Part shown: positions 8,837 to 17,673 of the stretch, in pieces
Position numbering within the stretch: the first letter of the stretch is position 1
How the letters are laid out: every line of letters starts with the position of its first letter
NCBI RefSeq assembly: GCF_002959965.1
Contig: NZ_PREV01000026.1
Span: forward strand, 906,501 to 970,500
DNA: 64,000 nucleotides
Direction: 5' to 3'
Origin: Microbulbifer pacificus
GTDB taxonomy: Bacteria > Pseudomonadota > Gammaproteobacteria > Pseudomonadales > Cellvibrionaceae
Translations under genes and position numbers: made by a program
The notes under the pieces: model-generated
Told to the model about the DNA's origin: nothing
Database searches by the model: none
What the model saw: only the letters and a program-made list of their open reading frames with translations

Positions 8837-10441
8837 ATGAACAACCCAATTCTGAAAGGCTTCAACCCGGATCCCTCCATCGTGCGGGTGGGCGACGACT
8901 ATTACATCGCCACCTCCACATTCGAATGGTATCCGGGTGTACAGATTCACCATTCGAAAGACCTGGTGAACTGGCGCCTGGTGAGCCGTCCACTGAACCG
9001 GGAGGCGCTGCTGGATATGCGCGGCAACCCGGATTCCTGTGGTATCTGGGCACCGTGCCTGTCGTATTGCGATGGATTATTTTATCTGGTGTACACCGAC
9101 GTAAAACGTTTCAACGGCAGCTTCAAGGACGCGCACAACTACATCACCACCTGCGCCACCATCGACGGCGAATGGAGCGATCCGGTGTATGTAAACAGCA
9201 GTGGTTTCGACCCGTCCCTGTTTCACGATGATGACGGCCGAAAGTGGTTCACCAACATGGTGTGGGATCACCGCACCGGCAAAAACCCCTTCGGTGGTAT
9301 TCTGCTGCAGGAGTACGATCCTGAAGCGAAGAAACTCGTCGGTCCGATTACCAATATTTTTCGCGGCACCGAGGCCGGCCTTACCGAAGCGCCGCACATC
9401 TACAAACGCAACGGCTACTACTATCTGCTCACCGCCGAGGGCGGTACCGGTTACGAGCACCGCATGACGTTTGCGCGCGCACAGAGTATCGAGGGTCCCT
9501 ACGAACTGGATCCCCAGGGATATTTCCTTACCTCGGCAGACAATCCCGATCTCGTTCTGCAGCGCTCCGGCCACGGCGATATCGTGGAAACACCTCAGGG
9601 AGAAGTCTTCGCGGTACACCTGTCCACCCGCCCGCTGCCCGGTATCAAGCGCAGCCCGCTGGGTCGCGAAACGGCGATACAGCGCGCAGTATGGAGTAAC
9701 GACGGCTGGCTGCGGCTCGCCCACGGCAACAATCAGCCGCAGGCCACCATCGATGCACCGGATCTGCCGCCGCACCCCTGGCCACAGGACGCCACACGGG
9801 ACGAGTTCGATGCGGCGGAACTGCCGATGCACTATCAATGGCTGCGTACTCCCCATCCGGAACAGTTTTACAGCCTGCGGGATCGCCCCGGATTTCTGCG
9901 TCTGTATGGCAAGCAATCCATCGGCAACTGCGTCGAGCAGGCGCTGATAGCCCGCCGCCAACAAGCGTTCTGCTTCACCGCCACCACCAAAGTGGAATTT
10001 GTTCCGCACAGTTTTCAGCAGATGGCGGGGCTGACCTGTTACTACAACGGTCAGAAATTCCACTACCTGTATATCTCTTACGACGACGAGCACGGCAAGC
10101 ACCTCGGTATCATGAGCCACAGCGATGGCGAGGTGACCAGTGTAGAGTTCCCGCTGGGAAATTACGGTTCCGGCTCGGAACAGGTCGTGTCACTGCCGGC
10201 AAGCACAGCCATTTTCCTGCGCGCGGAAGTCGCGTTTGAAAAACTGGATTTTCTCTGGTCGGTGGATGGGGAAAACTGGCAGAAGATCGGGGAAACGCTG
10301 GACTACAGTATCGTTTCCGATGAGGCGGGACGCGGCGAGGGTGCCAGTTTTACCGGTGCCTTTGTGGGTATGGCCTGCCAGGATATTTCCGGAGCCAACT
10401 GCCCTGCGGATTTCGATTTCTTCGAGTATCTGGAGCGGTAG
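8837..10441 (+). CDS. GH43 beta-xylosidase
   Basis: Releases xylose from the non-reducing end of xylo-oligosaccharides. The three acidic GH43 residues are visible: Asp12 (N-P-D-P-S, general base), Asp125 (F-D-P-S-L-F, pKa modulator) and Glu184 (T-E-A-P-H, general acid). Residues ~330-534 form the C-terminal beta-sandwich seen in XynB-type enzymes. ATG at 8837 gives 534 aa, the usual length of this subfamily; no signal peptide, so it is cytosolic, matching uptake by the adjacent symporter. A strong terminator follows about 80 bp downstream. Confidence 0.94.
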   Translation: MNNPILKGFNPDPSIVRVGDDYYIATSTFEWYPGVQIHHSKDLVNWRLVSRPLNREALLDMRGNPDSCGIWAPCLSYCDGLFYLVYTDVKRFNGSFKDAHNYITTCATIDGEWSDPVYVNSSGFDPSLFHDDDGRKWFTNMVWDHRTGKNPFGGILLQEYDPEAKKLVGPITNIFRGTEAGLTEAPHIYKRNGYYYLLTAEGGTGYEHRMTFARAQSIEGPYELDPQGYFLTSADNPDLVLQRSGHGDIVETPQGEVFAVHLSTRPLPGIKRSPLGRETAIQRAVWSNDGWLRLAHGNNQPQATIDAPDLPPHPWPQDATRDEFDAAELPMHYQWLRTPHPEQFYSLRDRPGFLRLYGKQSIGNCVEQALIARRQQAFCFTATTKVEFVPHSFQQMAGLTCYYNGQKFHYLYISYDDEHGKHLGIMSHSDGEVTSVEFPLGNYGSGSEQVVSLPASTAIFLRAEVAFEKLDFLWSVDGENWQKIGETLDYSIVSDEAGRGEGASFTGAFVGMACQDISGANCPADFDFFEYLER

Positions 10442-10518
10442 CCCGCAGCTCCGAGACACAATTCCCCACAGAATGTTCCGAAGTTGGAATGGTGAGTAGT
10501 CTCTCCCACAATCCTTTG

Positions 10519-10548
10519 GCCCGGCGTCTTGTACTCCGGGCTTTTTTT
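10519..10548 (+). terminator. Intrinsic terminator after the xylosidase operon
   Basis: GCCCGG (10519-10524) and CCGGGC (10536-10541) form a stem followed immediately by seven T on the plus strand. It ends the transporter-xylosidase transcript and separates it from the convergent Nudix regulator. Confidence 0.8.
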
Positions 10549-10558
10549 ATCTCGGCGC

Positions 10559-11236
10559 TCACACTTCGAACACAAACCCCTGTTCGGTGAGCTCGCGGTA
10601 AACCTTCAGATCAAAACGGTACAGGTTGGCGGCGCGGTAGCTGACGCCCGACTGCTTTTCATCCGTAGATATAAGCAGGTTCATTTTCATCATTTTGCGA
10701 CGAAAGTTGGGTTTGTCGAGAGTAATATCCAGCACCGCTTCGTAGAGCCGTTGCAGCTCCAACAGGGTGAATTTTTCCGGCAGCAGGTTGAAACCTATCG
10801 GCTCGTGGCGAACCTTGTGCTTGAGCCGCGCCAGGGCTTTGCTGAGAATGCTGTCGTGGTCAAAAATCAGCGGCGGAGTTTCACGTACATTGACCCAGCG
10901 CGCGTCCAGCTCGGTTTTCCCCACGGAAAGCGCGTGGGCATCGGAGCGCACCAGGGCGAAGAACGCCACGGTGATGATACGCTCACCGGGATGGCGTTCC
11001 AGCTCGCTGAATGCATGCAGTTGCTCCAGGAAAATATCCCGCACCCCGGTGCGGTCCAGCAGCACCCGGCTGGCGGCCTGCTCCAGGGTTTCCCCCTCCT
11101 TCAACCAGTCGCCGGGCAGCCCCCAGTGACCGCGGCTCTCACCCTCGCCATGTTTGACGATCAGTACTTTCAGTTCGCCGTCGTCGAAACCGAAAATGAC
11201 ATTGTCTACGGTGAGTGCGTGCTTTTTGAGGGGCAT
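10559..11236 (-). CDS. Nudix-fold transcriptional regulator (NrtR-like)
   Basis: N-terminal Nudix domain (~1-140) followed by a winged-helix region (F-T-L-L-E-L-Q-R-L-Y-E-A-V-L, then N-F-R-R-K-M-M) as in NrtR-type regulators. The Nudix box is degenerate: from D43, Glu49 and Arg57 remain but the R-E-U-x-E-E core reads R-V-L-L-D-R, so hydrolase activity is unlikely and ligand sensing more plausible. ATG at 11236 gives 225 aa; a longer frame to 11368 lacks family similarity. It is convergent with the xylosidase. Known Nudix-fold regulators of this architecture control NAD metabolism or sugar use (AraR in Bacteroides), so control of the xylan genes is a reasonable inference. Confidence 0.85.
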   Translation of the reverse strand: MPLKKHALTVDNVIFGFDDGELKVLIVKHGEGESRGHWGLPGDWLKEGETLEQAASRVLLDRTGVRDIFLEQLHAFSELERHPGERIITVAFFALVRSDAHALSVGKTELDARWVNVRETPPLIFDHDSILSKALARLKHKVRHEPIGFNLLPEKFTLLELQRLYEAVLDITLDKPNFRRKMMKMNLLISTDEKQSGVSYRAANLYRFDLKVYRELTEQGFVFEV

Positions 11237-11420
11237 AATTCGCTGTTTTTCCACGGTCAGTGCCTGGGTGTTTCCCTCACCCCAGCGCCAGATATTTTGC
11301 TTTACATTGGAGTTGCGGATTATTCCACAGAACTCGGAGCCCCGCAGTGCCAGTGGCCACCTGCCCAACCGGTGTTGAGAGGCGTACCATCTACACTAAA
11401 AGGGACTTCCCAATACGGAG

Positions 11421-11448
11421 TGTGACCTGAAAAAATGGTATGGTCACA
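11421..11448. promoter_or_regulatory. TGTGACC-N14-GGTCACA inverted repeat
   Basis: A perfect 7-bp inverted repeat (11421-11427 and 11442-11448) lies 26 bp before the DUF2147 start and between it and the divergent Nudix regulator. The half-sites resemble CRP half-sites, but the spacing between TGTGA and TCACA is 18 rather than 6, so it is not a standard CRP site. Confidence 0.4.
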
Positions 11449-11473
11449 TACTGTTTACCTGTGAGATCCCATT

Positions 11474-11899
11474 ATGAAAAAGCTATACCTTGCTATTGCT
11501 GCCGTTCTCGCCTCCCTGCTGCTGTCTACCCAGCTGGCATTTGCCGATGTGGTGGGACGCTGGAAAACCATTGACGATGAAACCGGCCAGCCGAAGTCGA
11601 TCGTGGAGATTTACGAACAGGGCGGGAAATACTACGGCCGTGTGGTGGACCTGCTGATGAAACCGGACGATACCGTGTGCGATGCCTGCCCGGGTGCGTT
11701 GAAGGGGCAGAAAATCGTCGGTATGAATGTGATCACCGATATGGTGAAAGCCGGGGATGTGTACGAAGGCGGGAAAATTCTCGACCCGGTGAAGGGCAAG
11801 GTATACGACTGCAAGATGTGGGAAGAAGGCGGCAAACTGATGGTGCGTGGTTACCTCGGCTTCTTCTACCGCACCCAGACGTGGTATCCGGCGAACTAG
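11474..11899 (+). CDS. DUF2147 domain exported protein
   Basis: 141 aa with a clear Sec signal peptide (K-K-L-Y-L-A-I-A-A-V-L-A-S-L-L-L, cleavage after A-F-A). The mature part is a single DUF2147 domain: V-G-R-W-K-T-I-D-D-E-T-G, I-V-E-I-Y, C-D-A-C-P-G near the middle, and the terminal G-Y-L-G-F-F-Y-R-T-Q-T-W. The family is periplasmic and lipocalin-like with no agreed function. It stands alone, divergent from the Nudix regulator. Confidence 0.9.
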   Translation: MKKLYLAIAAVLASLLLSTQLAFADVVGRWKTIDDETGQPKSIVEIYEQGGKYYGRVVDLLMKPDDTVCDACPGALKGQKIVGMNVITDMVKAGDVYEGGKILDPVKGKVYDCKMWEEGGKLMVRGYLGFFYRTQTWYPAN

Positions 11900-12047
11900 T
11901 CCATCTCCAGATTCGAGCGCTCCAGATTCAAGAGGTCCTGGATGGTTTCCGTGGCGGCCCTGTGCAAATGATTGCCGATGAGGTTGTTGAGCACAGGACC
12001 ACCAAGAGGTGGCCACGCAATTCACTGCCGTACCCCAACGCCCCGCG

Positions 12048-13568
12048 TTACCCCTTCCTATCCGGATTGGACAGCAAAAACACCAGCGGCATGGCCGCGA
12101 TATTGATCCACATCAGCATCTGGAAATCATTTACGTAAGCGATCTCCGCCGCCTGCGCGGTGATGGTGCTCATCACTTCCGCAGGCAGTGCGGTGAGCAG
12201 ATCGGCGGAAGGTAAGTTCACTCCCGATGGCATCTGCACCCGCTCACCCAATTGTTGCTGGTTGATCCAGATATTGCGTGTCAGTGCGGCCATCACAATG
12301 GACACGCCAATACTGCTGCCCAGGTTGCGCGACAGGCTGAACAGCGCCGTGGCTTCGCCGCGCAGACGAGGTTCGAGTGTGGCGTAGGCCAGGGTAGAAA
12401 TCGGTACAAACACCAGCCCCAGCCCCAGCCCCTGCACTACGCCGGTCACGATCAGGTCGTGCTGGCTCACCTGCAGGTTGAATCCGGTCATCTGCCACAG
12501 GGACAGGGAAATAAACCCCATGCCCAGCAGGATCAGCGCGCGCGCGTCGAAGTGTTTCATCAGCTTGCTCACCAGCATCATGGAGATCATGGTGCCAATA
12601 CCCCGAGGCATCAGGACCAGGCCGGTGGTCACTACCGGGTAGCCTTTCCACTGCTGCAGGAAGGAAGGCAGCAGCGCCATGGTGGCCAGCAGGGTGATAC
12701 CGACCACGAAAATGAACGCGACGCCCGAGGCGTAGTTCCTGTCGCGGAACAGCCCCGGCGACAGGAATGGGTTGCTGGTACTGCGCGAGTGCACGACGAA
12801 CAGGTACAGCCCCAGCGCAGAGGCGATAGCGTAAAGCTGGATTTCCAGTGCCTCGAACCACTCCACCTGCTCGCCGCGGTCCAGCAGCATCTGCAGCGCG
12901 CCGACGGCAAGCGCGAGCATAGCGAAGCCGAAGGCGTCGAAGCGCTGTTTACGGGTTTCAGTTTCCGGCACGAAGAAGTAGATACCGAGCATCGACAGGA
13001 TGCCGAACGGCAGGTTGATATAGAACACCCAGCGCCAGGAATAGTACTCGGTGAGCCAACCGCCAAGCGTCGGCCCGAGAATAGGTCCGATCATCACCCC
13101 CACACCCCAGATGCCCATGGCCGACGCATGTTTCTCTTTCGGGAAGGTGTCGAGCAATGTGGCCTGAGACAGCGGCACCAGGGATGCGCCGAATACGCCC
13201 TGCAACAAGCGCCACAGGATCATTTCACTGAGGCTGCCGGCCTGGCCACACAGCATGGAGGTGATGGTGAAACCGCCCACCGACCACAGGAACAACTGGC
13301 GGCGGCCGAAGCGCTGGGCGAGATACCCCACCGGTGCCGTCATGATGGCCGCAGCGACGATATAGGAAGTGAGCACCCAGGTGATCTGGTCGCTGCTGGC
13401 ACCGAGGCTGCCCTGCATGTGCGGCAGTGCCACGTTGGCAATCGTGGTATCGAGCACCTGGATAATCGTGGCCAGCATGACGCTGAGCGCAATCAGCAGC
13501 TCACTGCCAACGGCCCTGGCCTGAGGACCCGGCGCCGACATTGCGTCAGGTTGTGCCGTCTGACTCAT
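12048..13568 (-). CDS. emrB: DHA2-family multidrug efflux MFS transporter (EmrB-like)
   Basis: 506-aa, 14-helix inner-membrane drug:H+ antiporter. Motifs: D-T-T-I-A-N-V-A-L-P-H (helix 1), L-A-Q-R-F-G-R-R-Q (motif A) and the G-P-x-L-G-P-x-L-G-G motif C in helix 5. Third gene of a marR-emrA-emrB operon; its start is 15 bp after the emrA stop. Works with EmrA and an outer-membrane channel, not in this window, to expel hydrophobic compounds. Confidence 0.92.
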   Translation of the reverse strand: MSQTAQPDAMSAPGPQARAVGSELLIALSVMLATIIQVLDTTIANVALPHMQGSLGASSDQITWVLTSYIVAAAIMTAPVGYLAQRFGRRQLFLWSVGGFTITSMLCGQAGSLSEMILWRLLQGVFGASLVPLSQATLLDTFPKEKHASAMGIWGVGVMIGPILGPTLGGWLTEYYSWRWVFYINLPFGILSMLGIYFFVPETETRKQRFDAFGFAMLALAVGALQMLLDRGEQVEWFEALEIQLYAIASALGLYLFVVHSRSTSNPFLSPGLFRDRNYASGVAFIFVVGITLLATMALLPSFLQQWKGYPVVTTGLVLMPRGIGTMISMMLVSKLMKHFDARALILLGMGFISLSLWQMTGFNLQVSQHDLIVTGVVQGLGLGLVFVPISTLAYATLEPRLRGEATALFSLSRNLGSSIGVSIVMAALTRNIWINQQQLGERVQMPSGVNLPSADLLTALPAEVMSTITAQAAEIAYVNDFQMLMWINIAAMPLVFLLSNPDRKG

Positions 13569-13583
13569 ATCCGCAACGCCCGT

Positions 13584-14666
13584 TTACAGCACAACACGGC
13601 TGTCGCCGCCGTTGGCGGCACGGGCGGAAACCAGCGTTTTGTCCTCGGCGGTGTCGATCACCACTTCCGCGCTCATGCCGGCGCGCAGTACCGGAGCCAG
13701 CTGGTCAGCACCGTGGTCCGCCGGCAGCAGGCGCAGGCGTACCGGTACCCGCTGTACCACTTTCACCCAGTTGCCGCTGGCGTTCTGCGCGGGAATCAGC
13801 GCGAACTCACTACCAGCGGCACCGCTCAGGCTTTCCACCAGCGCCTGGAATTTTACCCCCGGGTAGGCGTCCACGGTGATTTCCGCCTGCTGCCCCGCGC
13901 GTACATGTTCCAGCTGGGTTTCCTTCAGGTTCGCCTCGATCCACATGTCGTCGGTGCCGAGCAGCGTCACCACGGACATGCCGACCACCGCCAGTTCCCC
14001 CACCTGCGGGACTTCGTTGGCAATGACGCCGGATACCGGCGCCGTTACCCGGGTGCGGGAGAGCTGATAGCGGGCCTTGTCGAGCTGCGCCTGCGCCACC
14101 ATCACGTCCGCCTGCTGGTCCAGCGGTACCTGGGAGTTACCGCCCAGCTCCGCGCGCAGACTGGCGAGTTTTTCCGAGTTGATGGCAATTTTCGCGCGCG
14201 CCTGATCCAGTTTCTGGCGCGACTCGTCCAGCTGGGATTCCGACAGTGCGACCTTGCCGAGCTTTTCGTTGCGATCCATCTGGCGGCGGTAAAATGCCGC
14301 ATCTGTCTGCGCCTGCTGCAGTTCCGCTTCCGCCTCCGCGTAATCCGCCTGGCGCGCGTGCACCTGGTTTTTTACCTGCGCCAGGTGCGCTTCCGCTTCC
14401 GCTACCGCGAGACGAAAGGGGGTGTCGTCCAGTTGCACCAGCAGATCGCCTTTGTTGACGTGCTGGTTGGCCTTGATGGGCACCTCGGCCACAATGCCGC
14501 TCACTTCCAATGCCAGAGAGAGCTTGTCGGCTTTTACATACGCATTATCCGTATGCACACTGCTGCCGCCGCCCCAGATACACCAGGCGGCCACCACACC
14601 AGCCACTACCATACCAAGCCCAAGCGCCAGGCCACGGGATTTCGATGTCTCTTTCACCTCCGTCAC
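13584..14666 (-). CDS. emrA: HlyD/EmrA-type membrane fusion protein
   Basis: 360-aa periplasmic adaptor: a single N-terminal membrane anchor (L-A-L-G-L-G-M-V-V-A-G-V-V-A-A-W), a lipoyl half (V-S-G-I-V-A-E-V-P-I-K-A-N-Q-H-V), a long coiled-coil hairpin (~95-185) and the second lipoyl half (V-T-A-P-V-S-G-V-I) with a beta-barrel. GTG start overlaps the marR stop by 4 bp. Links EmrB to an outer-membrane channel. Confidence 0.92.
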   Translation of the reverse strand: MTEVKETSKSRGLALGLGMVVAGVVAAWCIWGGGSSVHTDNAYVKADKLSLALEVSGIVAEVPIKANQHVNKGDLLVQLDDTPFRLAVAEAEAHLAQVKNQVHARQADYAEAEAELQQAQTDAAFYRRQMDRNEKLGKVALSESQLDESRQKLDQARAKIAINSEKLASLRAELGGNSQVPLDQQADVMVAQAQLDKARYQLSRTRVTAPVSGVIANEVPQVGELAVVGMSVVTLLGTDDMWIEANLKETQLEHVRAGQQAEITVDAYPGVKFQALVESLSGAAGSEFALIPAQNASGNWVKVVQRVPVRLRLLPADHGADQLAPVLRAGMSAEVVIDTAEDKTLVSARAANGGDSRVVL

Positions 14667-15109
14667 TCAACAGTCTCCTCTCGGCTCAGGTTTTCACGTA
14701 CCCGGCTCAGTAAATACATCAGTTGCTGCAGCTCTTCCGCACTGATCCCGGCCAGTGCCTGGGCGCGGGTGTCCCCGGCGAGCAGGTGCAATGTATCCAG
14801 CACCGGCGCGGCGGCCTCGGTAAGGAAAATCCGGAAACAGCGCCGGTCCTGGGGGTCGGGCCGGCGCTCCACGAGGCCCTCGGCCTGCAACAGGTCGATC
14901 TGGCGGGTCAGGGTAATCGGGGCCACATCCATACGTTCGGCCAATTCCGCCTGCTTCATCCCCTGGTTTCTGTTCAGGATCCAAAGCACCTGCCAGCGGG
15001 CACGAGTGAGGCCGTGGGACTTGGCGCGACGGTCAAAATTGCGTTTCAACAGACGTGCGGCGGTATGCAGCTCAAACCCCAGCTGCGCCGCGAGATCAGA
15101 TTTGTTCAT
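14663..15109 (-). CDS. MarR-family transcriptional regulator
   Basis: 148-aa winged-helix repressor. The recognition segment M-K-Q-A-E-L-A-E-R-M-D-V-A-P-I-T-L-T-R and the wing D-P-Q-D-R-R-C-F-R-I-F-L-T are typical of MarR. First gene of the efflux operon and overlapping emrA by 4 bp, so it probably represses its own operon until an effector binds, as EmrR/MprA does in E. coli. Confidence 0.93.
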   Translation of the reverse strand: MNKSDLAAQLGFELHTAARLLKRNFDRRAKSHGLTRARWQVLWILNRNQGMKQAELAERMDVAPITLTRQIDLLQAEGLVERRPDPQDRRCFRIFLTEAAAPVLDTLHLLAGDTRAQALAGISAEELQQLMYLLSRVRENLSREETVE

Positions 15110-15212
15110 GGATTCCCGGAATGAAATGCGGCCGGTCGCCGCCGGCCTGTAAGTGGAGTTATTGTAAGGATGCTTACTATTTACTCAAGACTGAATCAGG
15201 GATTTCATCCAC

Positions 15213-15240
15213 AAAAAAGGCGACTCGAAAGTCGCCTTTT
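15213..15240 (-). terminator. Intrinsic terminator downstream of parC
   Basis: AAAAGGCGACT (15215-15225) pairs with AGTCGCCTTTT (15230-15240), loop CGAA. On the minus strand the stem is followed by six T, so it ends parC; the opposite direction has four T. Confidence 0.85.
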
Positions 15241-15261
15241 GAGGATGGAGTACACCAGCTA

Positions 15262-17511
15262 CTACTTCCGCTGCACTTCCACCTTGTCCACTTTCTGGAA
15301 CCCCCGCGGGAGCTTGTTGCCGCGGCGACCCCGCTCACCCTGATAGTGCTCCAGTTCCGTCACCTTGATTTTGGTGTGGCGTTTGCCGGCGTGGATCACC
15401 AGCTGGTCGTCGCCTTCCAGAACCGCGATACCGACAAGAATTTCCTCGCGGCTGGCGGCGCGCGCCGACGGGATATTGATGATCTTGTTGCCCTTGCCTT
15501 TCGCCAGCTCCGGCAATTCGGAAACCGGGAATACCAGCATACGACCTTCGCTGGACACGGCGGCGAGCAGCGCTTTATCCGGATTTACGATTTCCTGCGG
15601 CGGCAGCACGCGCGCGTTCTGCGGCAGGCTCAGCATGGCCTTGCCGGCCTTGTTGCGAGACTGCAGGTCGGCGTACTTGGCGATAAAGCCATAGCCGGCA
15701 TCGCTCGCCAGCAGTACCTGCTGGTCGTCGTTGCCCATCAACAGGCCTTCAAAAGTAGCCCCCGACGGCGGATTGATACGCCCGGACAACGGTTCGCCCT
15801 GGCCCCGAGCCGAAGGCAGCATGTGTGAGGCGATGGAATAACTGCGTCCGGTACTGTCGAGCAACAGCGCCATCTGGTTGCTCTTGCCGTGGGCGGCAAA
15901 CTTGAAACTGTCGCCGGCCTTGTAGCTCAGTGAGGTGGGGTCGATATCGTGCCCCTTGGCCTGGCGAATCCAGCCCTTGTCGGACAGCACCACGGTGATC
16001 GGATCCGAGGTGAGCAGGTCGGTCTCGCTGAAGGCCCTGGCTTCCTCGCGCTCGACGATGGGCGAGCGGCGCTCATCGCCAAACTCGTTCGCCGCTTCCA
16101 GCAGTTCCTTCTTGATCAGGGTCTTGAGGCGACGCTCGCTCTCCAGGGTTTTGGTGAGGGTATCGCGCTCTTTTTCCAGCTCCGCCTGTTCGCCGCAGAT
16201 CTTCATTTCTTCAAGGCGCGCCAACTGGCGCAACTTGGTCTCGAGCACGTATTCCGCCTGCACGTCACTCAGTTCGAAGCGGCGCATCAGCTCCTGCTTC
16301 GGTTCGTCGTGGGTGCGGATGATCTCGATTACTTCGTCGATGTTGAGGAAGGCAATCAACAAACCGGCCAACAGGTGCAGGCGCTTCTCGACCTTGTCGA
16401 GGCGGAACTGCAGGCGGCGTCGTGTGGTAACGGTGCGGAAGCTCAGCCACTCGGACAGGATCTTGTCCAGAGACTTTACCTGCGGGCGGCCGTCGACACC
16501 GATCATGTTCAGGTTGACCCGGTAGCTCTTCTCCAGGTCGGTGGTGGCGAACAGGTGATTCATCACCTGATCCAGGTCCACGCGGTTGGACTTGGGCACG
16601 ATGACGAGACGGGTGGGGTTCTCGTGATCGGACTCGTCGCGCAGGTCGGTGACCATCGGCAGTTTCTTGGCCTGCATCTGCGCGGCGATCTGTTCCAGCA
16701 CCTTGGCACCACTGCACTGGTGCGGCAGCGCGGTGATGACGATATCGCCATCCTCTTTGGTCCACAGCGCACGCATCTTCACCGAGCCCTTGCCGGTCTC
16801 GTACATTTTCACCAGATCGGACCTGGGGGAGATGATCTCCGCCTCGGTGGGCATATCCGGGCCGTGAATGAATTCGCACAGCTCGGACACCGTCGCCTTG
16901 GGGTTTTCCAGCATGTGCACGGTGGCATCCACCACCTCGCGCAGGTTGTGCGGCGGGATGTCGGTGGCCATGCCCACGGCGATACCGGTGGTGCCGTTCA
17001 GCAGGATATTCGGAACCCGGGCCGGCAGCACCGCCGGCTCTTCCATGGTGCCGTCGAAGTTCGGCTGCCAGTCCACGGTGCCCTGCCCCAGTTCCGACAG
17101 CAGCACCTCGGCGTATTTGCCCATTCGGGATTCGGTGTAGCGCATGGCAGCGAAGGACTTGGGATCGTCCGGCGAGCCCCAGTTGCCCTGGCCATCCACC
17201 AGCGGGTAGCGGTAGCTGAACGGCTGCGCCATCAGCACCATCGCCTCGTATACGGCGCTGTCGCCATGCGGGTGGTACTTACCGATCACGTCGCCCACGG
17301 TGCGCGCAGACTTCTTGTGCTTGGCGCTGGCCTTCAGCCCCAGCTCGCTCATGGCGTAGACAATACGCCGCTGCACCGGCTTCAGGCCGTCGCCGATATT
17401 GGGCAGGGCGCGGTCGAGGATCACGTACATGGAGTAATCCAGGTACGCCTTCTCGGTGTAAGCCGCCAGGTGCTGGCGCTCGGAGGCGTCGTAGACGGAG
17501 GGCTCGGTCAT
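15262..17511 (-). CDS. parC: DNA topoisomerase IV subunit A
   Basis: 749-aa catalytic breakage-reunion subunit that decatenates replicated chromosomes together with ParE (not in window). Shows the type IIA start ([20 protein letters not shown]), the quinolone-determining stretch with [10 protein letters not shown], and the active-site Tyr in [10 protein letters not shown]. The C-terminal region has the reduced blades of ParC rather than the GyrA box, and the length agrees with ParC (~750) rather than GyrA (~875). Monocistronic, with its own terminator. Confidence 0.96.
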   Translation of the reverse strand: MTEPSVYDASERQHLAAYTEKAYLDYSMYVILDRALPNIGDGLKPVQRRIVYAMSELGLKASAKHKKSARTVGDVIGKYHPHGDSAVYEAMVLMAQPFSYRYPLVDGQGNWGSPDDPKSFAAMRYTESRMGKYAEVLLSELGQGTVDWQPNFDGTMEEPAVLPARVPNILLNGTTGIAVGMATDIPPHNLREVVDATVHMLENPKATVSELCEFIHGPDMPTEAEIISPRSDLVKMYETGKGSVKMRALWTKEDGDIVITALPHQCSGAKVLEQIAAQMQAKKLPMVTDLRDESDHENPTRLVIVPKSNRVDLDQVMNHLFATTDLEKSYRVNLNMIGVDGRPQVKSLDKILSEWLSFRTVTTRRRLQFRLDKVEKRLHLLAGLLIAFLNIDEVIEIIRTHDEPKQELMRRFELSDVQAEYVLETKLRQLARLEEMKICGEQAELEKERDTLTKTLESERRLKTLIKKELLEAANEFGDERRSPIVEREEARAFSETDLLTSDPITVVLSDKGWIRQAKGHDIDPTSLSYKAGDSFKFAAHGKSNQMALLLDSTGRSYSIASHMLPSARGQGEPLSGRINPPSGATFEGLLMGNDDQQVLLASDAGYGFIAKYADLQSRNKAGKAMLSLPQNARVLPPQEIVNPDKALLAAVSSEGRMLVFPVSELPELAKGKGNKIINIPSARAASREEILVGIAVLEGDDQLVIHAGKRHTKIKVTELEHYQGERGRRGNKLPRGFQKVDKVEVQRK

Positions 17512-17607
17512 ACTGCGAAGATCTCGTTATTCTGCTCGAAGGTGCCGATTATGGCGGGAGACGGGAGTCTGTTCAAAGAATTGGGGCAGGCAACAGCCGG
17601 AACCCAC

Positions 17608-17644
17608 AAAAAGCGGCGGCGGCCTCCCACCGGAGACCGCCGCC
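17608..17644 (-). terminator. Intrinsic terminator downstream of the FG-GAP lipoprotein
   Basis: On the minus strand GGCGGCGGTCTCC pairs with GGAGGCCGCCGC around a GGTG loop and is followed by five T (17612-17608). Confidence 0.7.
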
Positions 17645-17673
17645 CGGGCACCGCTCAAGCAAACACTGCAGGA

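Noticed and set aside
11421..11448. CRP binding site
   Set aside because: Half-sites resemble CRP's but spacing is 18 rather than 6 bp.
12252..15152. 966-codon plus-strand frame across the efflux operon
   Set aside because: Antisense shadow of emrB, emrA and marR; low-complexity His/Gln/Arg-rich product without domains.
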